DNA of 64,000 nt from Sva-07 sp963707515 (lineage in GTDB: Bacteria; Actinomycetota; Acidimicrobiia; Acidimicrobiales; Ilumatobacteraceae), in NCBI GenBank assembly GCA_963707515.1, contig CAVPQI010000003.1, positions 372,001 through 436,000 of the forward strand, written 5' to 3'. This document shows, in pieces, positions 17,382 through 26,722 of this stretch. Every line of letters starts with the position of its first letter. The stretch's first letter is position 1. Both the position numbers and the translations under genes were made by a program. The notes beneath the pieces are model-generated. The model was not told the origin of the DNA. It ran no database searches and was given only the letters and a program-made list of their open reading frames with translations.

Positions 17382-18617
17382 ATGGGGCTCATCCGGGCGG
17401 CAGTTGGCGCTCTCGGCGGAACGCTCGCCGATCAGTGGAAGGATTTCTACACGGTGCCCGACGGCCTGGCGCCCACGGCAGCACTGTTCGCCGCCGTGCC
17501 GCGAGGCACGAACGAGGGCCGAGGTTCGAACACACGCGCCTCCGACGGCGTGATCTCCAACGGCAGCCGGATCCTCGTGCCGGAGGGCTACGGCCTGGTG
17601 CTGATGGAGCAGGGTGCGATCACCGGCTTCGCCGCCGAGGCCGGCGCCTACGAGTGGCACAGCGACGCCCAGGACTCGGAATCGATCTTCGCCGGCGACG
17701 GGATCGTCAGCCCGCTGATCAAGACGTCGTGGGAGCGCTTCAAGTTCGGTGGTCGCCCGGGGTCGCAACAGCGCGCCTACTTCGTGACGCTGAAGGAGTT
17801 GCCGAACAACCGCTTCGGCACGCAGTCCGAGATCTACTGGGACGACGCGTACATGAACGCCCAGGTCGGCGCCGTCACCCGCGGCACGTACACGTTGAAG
17901 ATCATCGACCCGATCCTGTTCGTCAAGGCCTGGGTGCCGGCGAAGTACCTCGAGCCGGGTCAGGTGTTCGACTTCACCGACCTCGACAACGACGCGGCAT
18001 CGCAGCTGTTCAACGAGGTCGTCGGTTCGCTCGCCCCGGCGTTCTCGATGTACACCAACGATCCGTCGAAGGGCAATCGGATCACCAAGATCCAGCAGGA
18101 CTCGATCGGCTTCGCCCAGAGCCTGTCGGCCGCCGTGGAGCAGAACTACCAGTGGAGCTCGGGTCGCGGTCTGGCGATCGTCGCCACGGCGATCGTGTCG
18201 ATCGAGTACGACGAGACGACGCGCGAGCTGCTGCGCAACGTGCAGCGCGCCGACGCCCTGTCGGGCGCTCGCGGCAACTCGAACCTCCAGGCGTCGGTCG
18301 CCTCGGGCTTCGAGGCGGCGGGTGAGAACGCCGGTGGTGCCGGCCTGATCGGGATGGGCATGGCAGCGGGAGCGACGGGCCTCGGCGGGCTGCAGCAGCC
18401 GGTCCCGGGCATCGGCCCGAACAGCGGTCGGATGCCTCCGCCGCCTCCCGCCGGCGGCGCATCGGCACCGCCACCACCGCCCACTCCGGCGGCCCCGGCG
18501 GCACCGGCTGCCGACGATCCGATGGCGCAGCTGACGAAGTTCAAGGAGATGCTCGACGCCGGTCTGATCACCCAGGAGGACTACGACGCGGCGAAGAACA
18601 AGGTCCTCGGACTCTGA
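17382..18617 (+). CDS. SPFH-domain protein with C-terminal SHOCT motif (YdjI-like)
   Basis: A 411-residue protein. Residues about 60-290 match the SPFH/virion-core type domain seen in Bacillus YdjI (LVPEGYGLVLMEQGAITGF near the start, then KIIDPILFVKAWVP). A Gly/Pro/Ala-rich linker follows. The last ~30 residues are a SHOCT motif (LTKFKEMLDAGLITQEDYDAAKNKVLGL). Family knowledge: SPFH proteins scaffold membrane microdomains, and SHOCT tails mediate oligomerisation. Good ribosome site (GAGGAGAAGG). The next gene, 20 bases on, is a zinc-ribbon membrane protein, matching the ydjG/ydjI arrangement of the phage-shock-like system in Bacillus; no PspA homologue is in the window. Confidence 0.82.
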   Translation: MGLIRAAVGALGGTLADQWKDFYTVPDGLAPTAALFAAVPRGTNEGRGSNTRASDGVISNGSRILVPEGYGLVLMEQGAITGFAAEAGAYEWHSDAQDSESIFAGDGIVSPLIKTSWERFKFGGRPGSQQRAYFVTLKELPNNRFGTQSEIYWDDAYMNAQVGAVTRGTYTLKIIDPILFVKAWVPAKYLEPGQVFDFTDLDNDAASQLFNEVVGSLAPAFSMYTNDPSKGNRITKIQQDSIGFAQSLSAAVEQNYQWSSGRGLAIVATAIVSIEYDETTRELLRNVQRADALSGARGNSNLQASVASGFEAAGENAGGAGLIGMGMAAGATGLGGLQQPVPGIGPNSGRMPPPPPAGGASAPPPPPTPAAPAAPAADDPMAQLTKFKEMLDAGLITQEDYDAAKNKVLGL

Positions 18618-18637
18618 GCGCGCCTGCGAGACCTGAG

Positions 18638-20208
18638 ATGACGAGCCTCCCCCCGCCGGGCGACCCCGCCCCGCCACGCCTGCCCGGCGCCGACGGCGCG
18701 CCCTCGACCAGCGCCGACGTCGCGCCCTCGACCGGCGCCGAACCGACGATCGAAACCGAGAACGTCCGCCTCGACGACGGCGTCAACCGTTGCCCGAAGT
18801 GCGGTGCGACCGAGATCCAGTTGCGACCCTCCACGGAGTCGCTGATCTGCCTCTTCTGCCGTCACGAGTGGTCCGAGGCGCGACTCGACGAGACGCTCGC
18901 CAACGGCGACCTGACGGCGCTGCGCGGCACCACGATCGGTACCGGCGCCGCCGACATCGACATCGACGTCGACGTCGCTGATCACGATGAAGTGCAGCGG
19001 GTGCGGTGCCGAGGTGGTGGTCAACACGGCCGAGCAGATGGGGGCCCGGTGTCACTGGTGCCGGCACGTGCTGACCGTCAACGAGCAGGTGCCGAACGGG
19101 GCCGTGCCCGACGCCGTGCTCCCGTTCCGCATCACCCACGACGATGCCGTCGCACGGATCCGCGAGTTCGCCGGCAAGCGCCGGCTGTTCGCCAACCGTG
19201 GCTTCGTGCGTGAGTTCACGCCCGAGAACGTCGTCGGCGTCTACATGCCGTACATGGTCGTCGACGGCAACGTCAGCGCCGACGTCGCCGGCACCGGCGA
19301 GATCCAGACGCGTCAGTACACGCGCGGGTCCGGAAACGACAAGGAGACCTACTACGACGCCGACGTGTACCAGGTGCGCCGGCACGTCGACTTCACCGTC
19401 GACGACCTGACGCTCGAGTCGTCGTCGGACCGGGCGCACATGAACGCCTCGGTCAACACCAACAACGTGATCAACACGATCCAGCCGTTCGACACCGAGA
19501 ACGCCGTGCAATGGAACGCCAGCTACCTCACCGGGTACACGTCGGAGAAGCGCGACCGTGACGTCGCCCACCTGGCACCCGTGCTCGAGGACCGGCTGCT
19601 GTCGATCGCCAGGTCGGAGGTCGCCTCGAGCGTCGACCGGTACGACCGCGGCGTGCGCTGGGAGCGGGAGTCGCTCGACGTGCACGGCACGCGCTGGCTG
19701 GCGATGTACCTGCCGGTGTGGCTGTACTCCCACTGCCGACGACCCGAGCGGCACGGGCATGGTGCACTACATCGCCGTCAACGGGCGCACCGGTGAGGTG
19801 ATGGGCAGCGTGCCCGTTTCGCACGGCCGGCTGCTCGCCGCCGCGCTGGGCGTGTTCGTCGTCGTCGAAGGCATCGTCATCGCCATGTTGGCGAGCCGCA
19901 GGATGATCGTCGCCACATTGACCTCGATCGCCGCCGAGGTGTCGCCGCTGCTCACGGCGGCGAGCGACGACAGCGGATCGGGATGGCTGCTGGCCCTCGG
20001 GCCCGCCGGCGGCGGCGCCGTCTACTTCGGCCTCTGGCGCTACTACCGCAACACGCACGTCTCGCACGGCTTCGAGCGCGAGACCCGCATCACCGCCCAA
20101 CCGGTGACCGGCGACGACGTCAAGGTCGACACCGTCACCGGCACCAAGCGGCGGCGCATCAACGGTGACAACGTCGACGATCATCGCCGACGAGTGGAGC
20201 GATCGTGA
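18638..20208 (+). CDS. TFIIB-type zinc-ribbon membrane protein (YdjG-like), two frameshifts as given
   Basis: About 522 residues after removing two extra bases, near 18982 (within GTCGCTGATC) and near 19733 (within CACTGCC). Two zinc ribbons: CPKCGATE ... CLFCRHEW near residue 50, and CSGCGAEV ... CHWCRHVL near 120. Then comes a soluble domain with AVARIREFAGKRRLFANRGF and YMPYMVVDGNVSADV, and two C-terminal membrane segments (around LLAAALGVFVVVEGIVIAML and WLLALGPAGGGAVYFGLW). The layout resembles Bacillus YdjG, a membrane adaptor of an envelope-stress system. It follows the SPFH gene by 20 bases, so the products probably act together at the membrane. Confidence 0.8.
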
Positions 20209-20324
20209 CCGACACGCGGCTGCCGGCCGTTTCACGACCCGCACGCGACCGCATCAGCTAGCGTCACCGGTGGGGCGCGCTGCCGGAACCCTGGCGGCGC
20301 GACGACTGATCAGGAGGATGGCCG

Positions 20325-21497
20325 ATGGCGACGCTGGAACTCGACGGGCTCAACAAGGTCTACGACAACGGCTTCCACGCCATCCACGACCTCGACCTGA
20401 CGATCGCCGACAAGGAGTTCCTGGTGCTCGTCGGCCCCTCCGGTTGCGGCAAGTCGACCGCGCTGCGGATGATCGCCGGTCTCGAGACGATCACCAGCGG
20501 CACGCTGAAGATCGGTGACCGCGTCGTCAACGACGTCGAGCCGAAGGACCGTGACATCGCCATGGTCTTCCAGAACTATGCCCTGTACCCGCACATGACG
20601 GTGTACGACAACATCGGCTTCGCCCTCAAGCTCGCCAAGGTGCCGCGCAACGAGATCGACACCCGGGTGCGCAAGGCGGCGGCGATCCTCGAGCTCGAGC
20701 CGTACCTCGACCGCAAGCCGGGCCAGCTGTCGGGCGGCCAGCGCCAGCGCGTCGCCATGGGCCGTGCCATCGTCCGCCAGCCGGCCGCCTTCTTGATGGA
20801 CGAGCCGTTGTCCAACCTCGACGCCAAGCTGCGCGTCCAGATGCGCGCCGAGATCGCCTCGCTGCAGCGCGAGCTGGCGGTGACCACGGTGTACGTCACC
20901 CACGACCAGGTCGAGGCGATGACGATGGGCGACCGCGTCGCCGTGCTCAAGGACGGCTACCTGCAGCAGGTCGACACGCCGCAGAACCTCTACGACCGGC
21001 CCGTCAACGTGTTCGTCGGCGCGTTCATCGGGTCGCCCTCGATGAACCTCTACGAGGCCAAGATCAGCGTCAACGGCGACGTCGGCACGGTCAGCATCGG
21101 CAGCAACATCGTCGGTCTGCCGCGCCAGACGTTCGAGAAGCAGCCGGCCCTGCGCGACTACGACGGCAAGAGCGTCATCGTCGGTATCCGGCCCGAGGAC
21201 TTCGAGGACGCGGTGCATGCCCCGAACGTGCCCGAGAGCCAGCGCCTCACGGCGCCGGTGGCGCTGATCGAGGCGCTCGGCTCGGAGATCATGGTGCACT
21301 TCCGCGTCGACGCCCCGACGGTCGACTCGGGCGACCCCGATGCCGCCGACGAGCGCGAGGGCGTCGACGTCGCCAACGCCGTCGGCCGCTTCAACCCCCG
21401 TTCGCAGGTGCGCATCGGCGACACGATCGAGATCGCCGTGTCGAGCGAGAACATGCACTTCTTCGACCCCGAGACGCGCCTCGCGCTCTGGGCGTGA
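20325..21497 (+). CDS. aglK: Sugar ABC transporter ATP-binding protein, MsmK/AglK type
   Basis: A 390-residue ATPase. Walker A is GPSGCGKST (residues ~39-47), the Q-loop VFQNYALYPHMTV, the signature LSGGQRQRVAMGRAIVR, Walker B FLMDEPLSNLDAKLR, and the switch YVTHDQVEAMTMGDR. The C-terminal ~150 residues are the OB-fold/TOBE regulatory domain of the MalK family. An AGGAGG ribosome site lies just before the ATG. Stop and the next gene's GTG overlap by four bases. It most likely energises AglEFG, though MsmK-type ATPases can serve several sugar importers. Confidence 0.92.
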   Translation: MATLELDGLNKVYDNGFHAIHDLDLTIADKEFLVLVGPSGCGKSTALRMIAGLETITSGTLKIGDRVVNDVEPKDRDIAMVFQNYALYPHMTVYDNIGFALKLAKVPRNEIDTRVRKAAAILELEPYLDRKPGQLSGGQRQRVAMGRAIVRQPAAFLMDEPLSNLDAKLRVQMRAEIASLQRELAVTTVYVTHDQVEAMTMGDRVAVLKDGYLQQVDTPQNLYDRPVNVFVGAFIGSPSMNLYEAKISVNGDVGTVSIGSNIVGLPRQTFEKQPALRDYDGKSVIVGIRPEDFEDAVHAPNVPESQRLTAPVALIEALGSEIMVHFRVDAPTVDSGDPDAADEREGVDVANAVGRFNPRSQVRIGDTIEIAVSSENMHFFDPETRLALWA

Positions 21498-23152
21498 GCG
21501 CACTCGCCGCCGCGACGCCGTCGGGGGCCCCCACGCCGCCCGAACACCCGTGGTGGCGGCATGCCGTCGTCTACCAGGTGTACCCGCGCTCGTTCGCCGA
21601 CGGCAACGGCGACGGCACCGGTGACATCGCCGGACTCCGCAGCCGCCTGCCGTACCTGCGCGACCTCGGCGTCGATGCCATCTGGCTCAACCCGTGGTAC
21701 CGCTCACCGCTGCTCGACGGCGGGTACGACGTCGCCGACTACCGCCAGATCAACGAGCAGTTCGGCGACATCGACGAGGCCGTGGAGTTCATCGCCGACG
21801 CCGCCGACCACGGCATCCGGGTCGTCGTCGACCTCGTGCCCAACCACACCTCGTGGGAGCATCGCTGGTTCGTCGAGGCGCTCGACGCGGCGCCCGGTGA
21901 TCGCGCCCGCGACCGCTACCACTTCCTTCCGGGCCGCGGCGACGGCGGTGAGCTGCCGCCGAACAACTGGACGTCGGTGTTCGGCGGTTCGGCATGGAGG
22001 CGCGTCGACGACGGCCAGTGGTATCTCCACCTGTTCGCCGAGAGCCAGCCCGACGTCAACTGGTCGCACCCCGACGTCGTCGAGGAGTTCGAGTCGGTGA
22101 TGCGCTTCTGGCTGGACCGCGGCGCCGCCGGGTTCCGCGTCGACGTCGCCCACGCCCTCGTCAAGGCGCCTGGCTACCCCGATGTCGAGACGAGCCCCTA
22201 CGCCGACCACCGGGCCTGGTACCCGGGTCATCCGTTCTGGGACCGCGACGAGATCCACCCGATCGTCCGGCGCTGGCGGGCGGTGCTCGACGAGTACGAC
22301 GGCGACCGGATGATGGTCGCCGAGGCCTGGGTCAAGCCCGAGCGCCTGCCCAGCTATCTCCGCCCCGGGGAGTACCACCAGGCGTTCGACTTCGACCTGT
22401 TGAGCGAGCCCTGGGACGCCGATGGGTTCCGCAGCATCATCGCCGCCGCATTCGCCGCCGCGACCGAGGTCGGGTCGACGTCGACGTGGGTGCTGTCGAA
22501 CCACGACGTCGTCCGTCACCGCACCCGGTACGGCCTGCCGAACGATGTCGACCCGGCGCGCTGGTTGTTGGACGGCCCGCACGACGTGCTCGACGACGCC
22601 CGCGGCATGCGCCGTGGGCGGGCGGCGGCGCTGCTGACGCTCGCCCTGCCCGGCTCGGTGTACGTCTACCAGGGTGACGAGCTCGGTCTGCCCGAGGTCT
22701 GGGACCTCCCCGTCGACGTGCTCGACGACCCGGTGTGGGAGCACTCGGGTCACACTCGCAAGGGGCGCGACGGGTGCCGAGTGCCGGTTCCGTGGACGAC
22801 GGACGGACCGTCGTTCGGGTTCGGCGATGGTCCCGGATGGCTCCCGCAGCCGCCGGAGTTCGGTGCCCTGTCGGCGGCGGCGCAGGCCGACGATCCCGAC
22901 TCCACGCTGTCGCTCTACCGACGGGCGCTGACGCTGCGGCGCCGGCTGCTCGCCGACCGGGAGGAGCTGACGGTCATCGAGTCGACCGCCGGCGTCGTCG
23001 ACCTCGACCGCGGCGTCGTCCGGGTGACGATCAACATGTCCGACGATCCGGTGCCGATGCCGCCCGGTGAGGTGGTGCTGGCGTCGTCGCCGCTGGACGA
23101 CCCGAGCGTGCTGCCGCCGGACACGGCAGTCTGGCTGCAGCACACGGGCTGA
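21494..23152 (+). CDS. aglA: GH13 alpha-glucosidase
   Basis: A 552-residue cytoplasmic glycoside hydrolase family 13 enzyme without signal peptide. Conserved regions: VDLVPNHTS (region I), GFRVDVAH with nucleophile Asp217, VAEAWV with acid/base Glu277, and SNHDVVRH with the transition-state Asp338. The start VVYQVYPRSFADGNGDGTGDIAG and the loop LNPWYRSPLLDGGYDVADY are typical of oligo-1,6-glucosidase/alpha-glucosidase enzymes. GTG 21494 overlaps the aglK stop, so production is coupled to transport. It should release glucose from imported alpha-glucosides such as maltose, sucrose or trehalose; which one is not decidable here. Confidence 0.92.
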   Translation: MSALAAATPSGAPTPPEHPWWRHAVVYQVYPRSFADGNGDGTGDIAGLRSRLPYLRDLGVDAIWLNPWYRSPLLDGGYDVADYRQINEQFGDIDEAVEFIADAADHGIRVVVDLVPNHTSWEHRWFVEALDAAPGDRARDRYHFLPGRGDGGELPPNNWTSVFGGSAWRRVDDGQWYLHLFAESQPDVNWSHPDVVEEFESVMRFWLDRGAAGFRVDVAHALVKAPGYPDVETSPYADHRAWYPGHPFWDRDEIHPIVRRWRAVLDEYDGDRMMVAEAWVKPERLPSYLRPGEYHQAFDFDLLSEPWDADGFRSIIAAAFAAATEVGSTSTWVLSNHDVVRHRTRYGLPNDVDPARWLLDGPHDVLDDARGMRRGRAAALLTLALPGSVYVYQGDELGLPEVWDLPVDVLDDPVWEHSGHTRKGRDGCRVPVPWTTDGPSFGFGDGPGWLPQPPEFGALSAAAQADDPDSTLSLYRRALTLRRRLLADREELTVIESTAGVVDLDRGVVRVTINMSDDPVPMPPGEVVLASSPLDDPSVLPPDTAVWLQHTG

Positions 23153-23178
23153 CGGGTCCGGACGGCGAGGACGTTCCG

Positions 23179-25221
23179 ATGGAGCTGGTCACCACACAGG
23201 GACACCCGGACTTCTTCGACCTGCCGTGGGACGTGCCGCTCGACGAGTGGGACGATCCCCGGTTGGTGAGCATGGCGCACGGACTGAGCCGTCACGTCGT
23301 GCGTTTCGTGCGGTACGGCGAGCGGGCGTACGCGCTCAAGGCGACGTCGGAGGATGCGGCGCGCCGCGAGTACCGCACGCTGCGCGACCTGTCGCTCGAC
23401 CACCTGCCGGTCGTCGAGCCGGTCGGCGTCGTGTCGTCGGCACCGCGCCCCGGCGAGGCGGTGCTGATCACCAGGTACCTCGACTACTCACTGCCGTACT
23501 GGTATCTGCTCGGCCAGGCGGATGCATGGATGAGCGACCGCCTGATGGACGCCGGGGTCGCCCTCGTCGTGCGGCTCCATCTCGACGGCGTCTTCTGGGG
23601 CGACTGTTCGCTGTCGAACATCTTGTGGCGGCGCGACGCCGGGGCGATGATGGCCTACCTCGTCGACGCCGAGACGACCGAGCGGCACGCCACGATCAGC
23701 GAGGGGATGCGCACACACGACGTCGACCTCGCCGTGGAGAACATCGCCGGTGGTCTGATGGAGCTGCAGGCCCGTGGTCGCGTGCGTGCCGACCTCGATC
23801 CGGTCGTCGTCGCCGAGGCGCTGCGCGTCCGGTACCAGCAGTTGTGGAACGAGCTGACCCGAGTCGACGAGGTGTCGTTCGACGAACGGTGGCGGATCGA
23901 CCAGCGGGTGCGCCGGATCAACGAACTCGGCTTCGACGTCGACGAGCTGTCGATCAGCCGCGACGGCGACCGGCTGTGGGTCAAGCCGATCATCATCGAA
24001 GAGGGGCACCATGCTCGTGAGCTGCGCGCCCGCACCGGTCTCGACGTCCAGGAGAACCAGGCGCGACGGCTGCTTGCAGACATCGACAGCTTCGGCGCCT
24101 GGCTGGAGCGGATCGAAGGTCATCCGGTCCCCAGGGCGGTGGCGACGGCGCGATGGATACTGGAGGTCTACGAGCCCGTGGTGGAGTCGATCCCGCCCGA
24201 GTGGGAGGGGCGCCTCGAACCGGCCGAGGTCTTCCACCAGTTCCTCGAACATCGCTACCTGACGGCGGAACGGCTCGGGCGCGACGTCCCGAACGAGGAG
24301 GCGCTGCAGTCGTACCTCGACTCGGTCCTGCGCCCGTTGCCGGAGGAGCGCCATCTCCGTCTCCACGCCGAGCCGCCCGACGATACGGTCATCTCCGTGA
24401 GTCACGCCGAGCGCCACGCCCTGGCCCGCCGGGTGATCGGGTTGATCGACCTGACCGACCTCGCCGACGACCACGCCGCCGACGGCATCGACGAGCTCTG
24501 TGATCGAGCGGCGCGCCACGCCACGGCGGCGGTGTGCGTGTGGCCGGAGTTCGTCGCCCGGTGCGTCGATCGCCTCGCCGGCAGCGGGGTGCGGGTCGCC
24601 ACGGTGGTCGACTTCCCCAGCGGCGACGAGCCGCCCGCCGACGTGCTGGCGGCAACGGCGGCCGCCCTCGCCGACGGCGCCGACGAGATCGACCTGGTGG
24701 TGCCGTACCGGGCCTTCCTGGCGGGTGACCTGGGTGTCGCCGAGCGGATGGTCGCCGACGTCGCCGCCCTCGTCCACGCCGAGCACCGGGTGCTGAAGGT
24801 GATCCTCGAGACCGGCGAGCTCGGCACCGTCGGCCGGGTGGCCGAGCTGGGTCGCCTCGCCGTCGCAGGCGGGGCGGACTTCCTCAAGACCTCGACCGGC
24901 AAGACGGCGGTCGGCGCCACGCCCGAGGCCGTGCGGGCGATGTTGACCGTGGTCGCCGAGGCGCTCGCCGGGGGCAGGCACATCGGCATCAAGCCATCGG
25001 GCGGCATCCGGACCCTCGACGACGCCATCCGCTACCTCGACCTGGCGGCGTCGGTGATGGGGCCGGAGTGGGCCACGCCGTGGACGTTCCGCTTCGGTGC
25101 CAGCGGGCTCCTCGACGCCCTGCTGGCCGAACTGGGTGAGGGCGAGGGGCACCGCGAGAGCGAGGGGCACCGCGAGAGCGAAGGGCACCGCGAGGGCGAC
25201 GGCGAGCGAACCGGCTACTGA
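23179..25221 (+). CDS. Fusion of a kinase-like DUF4032 domain and deoxyribose-phosphate aldolase
   Basis: A 680-residue protein. Residues ~1-395 match DUF4032 proteins, with a kinase-like catalytic loop around WGDCSLSNIL (Asp142) and a later VDAETTE that could act like a metal-binding DFG. Residues ~405-655 are a complete DeoC: EIDLVVPYRA (Asp505), Schiff-base Lys570 in DFLKTSTGK, and Lys605 in IGIKPSGGIRT. All catalytic residues of class I DeoC are present, so cleavage of deoxyribose-5-phosphate to acetaldehyde and glyceraldehyde-3-phosphate is expected. The tail is a short hydrophilic repeat. It follows aglA by 26 bases. One chain could phosphorylate and then cleave a sugar, but that is inference. 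Confidence 0.85.
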   Translation: MELVTTQGHPDFFDLPWDVPLDEWDDPRLVSMAHGLSRHVVRFVRYGERAYALKATSEDAARREYRTLRDLSLDHLPVVEPVGVVSSAPRPGEAVLITRYLDYSLPYWYLLGQADAWMSDRLMDAGVALVVRLHLDGVFWGDCSLSNILWRRDAGAMMAYLVDAETTERHATISEGMRTHDVDLAVENIAGGLMELQARGRVRADLDPVVVAEALRVRYQQLWNELTRVDEVSFDERWRIDQRVRRINELGFDVDELSISRDGDRLWVKPIIIEEGHHARELRARTGLDVQENQARRLLADIDSFGAWLERIEGHPVPRAVATARWILEVYEPVVESIPPEWEGRLEPAEVFHQFLEHRYLTAERLGRDVPNEEALQSYLDSVLRPLPEERHLRLHAEPPDDTVISVSHAERHALARRVIGLIDLTDLADDHAADGIDELCDRAARHATAAVCVWPEFVARCVDRLAGSGVRVATVVDFPSGDEPPADVLAATAAALADGADEIDLVVPYRAFLAGDLGVAERMVADVAALVHAEHRVLKVILETGELGTVGRVAELGRLAVAGGADFLKTSTGKTAVGATPEAVRAMLTVVAEALAGGRHIGIKPSGGIRTLDDAIRYLDLAASVMGPEWATPWTFRFGASGLLDALLAELGEGEGHRESEGHRESEGHREGDGERTGY

Positions 25222-26315
25222 CGGCGGCGGCGTCCGGGTCCGCGCACCGCACCGCCGGCAAGATCCGTCGAGCCCGCCGTTGCAGGAACCCCGTCAGACG
25301 GCGCGGTCGTTCGTCGCACCACGAGCTCGACGGGGACGTCGAGCGCTTTGGTGACGCCGTCGGGACGCGGCGGCTCGAGCAGTTCGAGCAGCGCCCGCGC
25401 CGCGATCGCGCCCTGCTCGGCGACCTCTTGGCGGATCGTGGTGAGGCCGACAACCTTGGCGAACTCGTGGTCGTCGACACCGATCAGCGAGATGTCGGTT
25501 CCCGCCCGGAGCCCACGCTGGTCGAGCACCATCAGCGCCCCGAAAGCCATCTCGTCGGACATCGCGAACACCGCCGTGGGCGGAGATTCGGCGGCCAGCA
25601 GCGCGGTCATCGCCTCGCTCCCGCCGTCGACGCCGAAGTTGCCGCTGGCCACGAGCGCCGGGTCGAGCGCCAGGCCGTGGTCGGCGAGCCCGTCGACGAA
25701 CCCGTCGTACCGCAGTCGGGGCACCTCGACGTTCATCGGATCGTCGCTGGTCCCGCTGATCACGCCGATGCGGCGATGGCCGAGCTCGGCGAGATGGGCG
25801 GCGGCGAGGGCACCGACGGCGTGGTCGTCGACACGGACCGAGGGGCAGCGGTCGGCCGCCGAGCCGACGGTCGAGATGCTGACGCCGCGGGCGCGCAGCG
25901 ATCGGACCTGGGCGGCGGTCGGGGAAAGGTTGACGAGGATGATGCCGTCGGCGCGCCGCTCGAGGTGATGGCCCTCGTTGAGCAGCCGGTGGCACTCGTC
26001 GAGGCTGCCCACACCGAGGATCAAGAAGTCGTAGCCGGCCTCGGCGCACACCGCTTCCGCACCGGCGACGACGTTGGAGAAGTACCAGCTGGAGAGGTGC
26101 GGGACGAGCACGATCACGGTGCGCGCCCGGCCCGCGGCGAGACGCGAGGCGACGGGATCGGGCCGGTATCCGAGTTGCTCGGCGATGTCGGTGACCCGTT
26201 CCCGCGTCGAGGCGGCGACGTTGGGAAGGCCGCGTACGGCACGCGAGACGGTGGCGACCGAGACGCCTGCCGCGGCGGCGACGTCTTCGATCTTGGCTCT
26301 GCCTGTTCGCTGCAT
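25215..26315 (-). CDS. LacI-family transcriptional regulator of the alpha-glucoside operon
   Basis: A 366-residue repressor. N-terminal helix-turn-helix and hinge: KIEDVAAAAGVSVATVSRAV followed by RERVTDIAEQLGYRPDPVASRLA. The rest is a periplasmic-binding-protein-like sugar sensor (ISLIGVDDHEFAKVVGLTTIRQ near the end). Start ATG 26315 is preceded by a GAGAGGGGGG ribosome site; the frame extends further upstream but that part crosses its own operator. The 3' end overlaps the DeoC fusion convergently by 7 bases. A perfect-fit operator at 26380 indicates autoregulation, and the site before aglE indicates control of the transporter. Confidence 0.93.
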   Translation of the reverse strand: MQRTGRAKIEDVAAAAGVSVATVSRAVRGLPNVAASTRERVTDIAEQLGYRPDPVASRLAAGRARTVIVLVPHLSSWYFSNVVAGAEAVCAEAGYDFLILGVGSLDECHRLLNEGHHLERRADGIILVNLSPTAAQVRSLRARGVSISTVGSAADRCPSVRVDDHAVGALAAAHLAELGHRRIGVISGTSDDPMNVEVPRLRYDGFVDGLADHGLALDPALVASGNFGVDGGSEAMTALLAAESPPTAVFAMSDEMAFGALMVLDQRGLRAGTDISLIGVDDHEFAKVVGLTTIRQEVAEQGAIAARALLELLEPPRPDGVTKALDVPVELVVRRTTAPSDGVPATAGSTDLAGGAVRGPGRRRRQ

Positions 26316-26379
26316 GTACCCCCCTCTCGTCCCCTGCGGCCGTGCACCGATCGGTCGGATGCAGCCTCGCGACGCGCAG

Positions 26380-26393
26380 TGTAAGCGCTTGCA
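26380..26393. promoter_or_regulatory. LacI-family operator upstream of the repressor gene
   Basis: TGTAAGCGCTTGCA, symmetric at 12 of 14 positions, 64 bases upstream of the repressor ATG. Read from the other strand it differs from the aglE site at 11837 by one transition in the centre. Supports autoregulation. Confidence 0.8.
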
Positions 26394-26508
26394 GCCGCAC
26401 GTGCCAGATCCCGGCCGCAACCGCCGAGGACCACCGCCGGGCGGGCCCGTCATGCTGCCGCGTTCCGGCGCCCCAAGCGCCGCCGGCGCCGCTAGCCTGC
26501 CGAATCGC

Positions 26509-26580
26509 GCCCTCGTAGCTCAGGGGATAGAGCATCGGCCTCCGGAGCCGTGTGCGCAGGTTCGAATCCTGCCGAGGGCA
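26509..26580 (+). tRNA. tRNA-Arg (anticodon CCG)
   Basis: 72-base cloverleaf. Acceptor stem GCCCTCG pairs with CGAGGGC, the D arm is GCTC/GAGC, and the T arm is GCAGG/CCTGC around TTCGAAT. The anticodon loop CTCCGGA places CCG at positions 34-36, reading CGG arginine codons. CCA is not encoded. One mismatch closes the top of the anticodon stem (T-T). Confidence 0.95.
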
Positions 26581-26722
26581 CTCGTGGCGGTGTCGGGCGA
26601 CACCGCCACGCGCTGGCGGGGGCCGACGGCGCGTGCTGTCAGGAATCCGAGGTCTGCGGCGCGACCATCGTGGGTAGATCGTGGCGGCACGACCGCAGCG
26701 GGCGGGGAGAGCAGGCACGACG

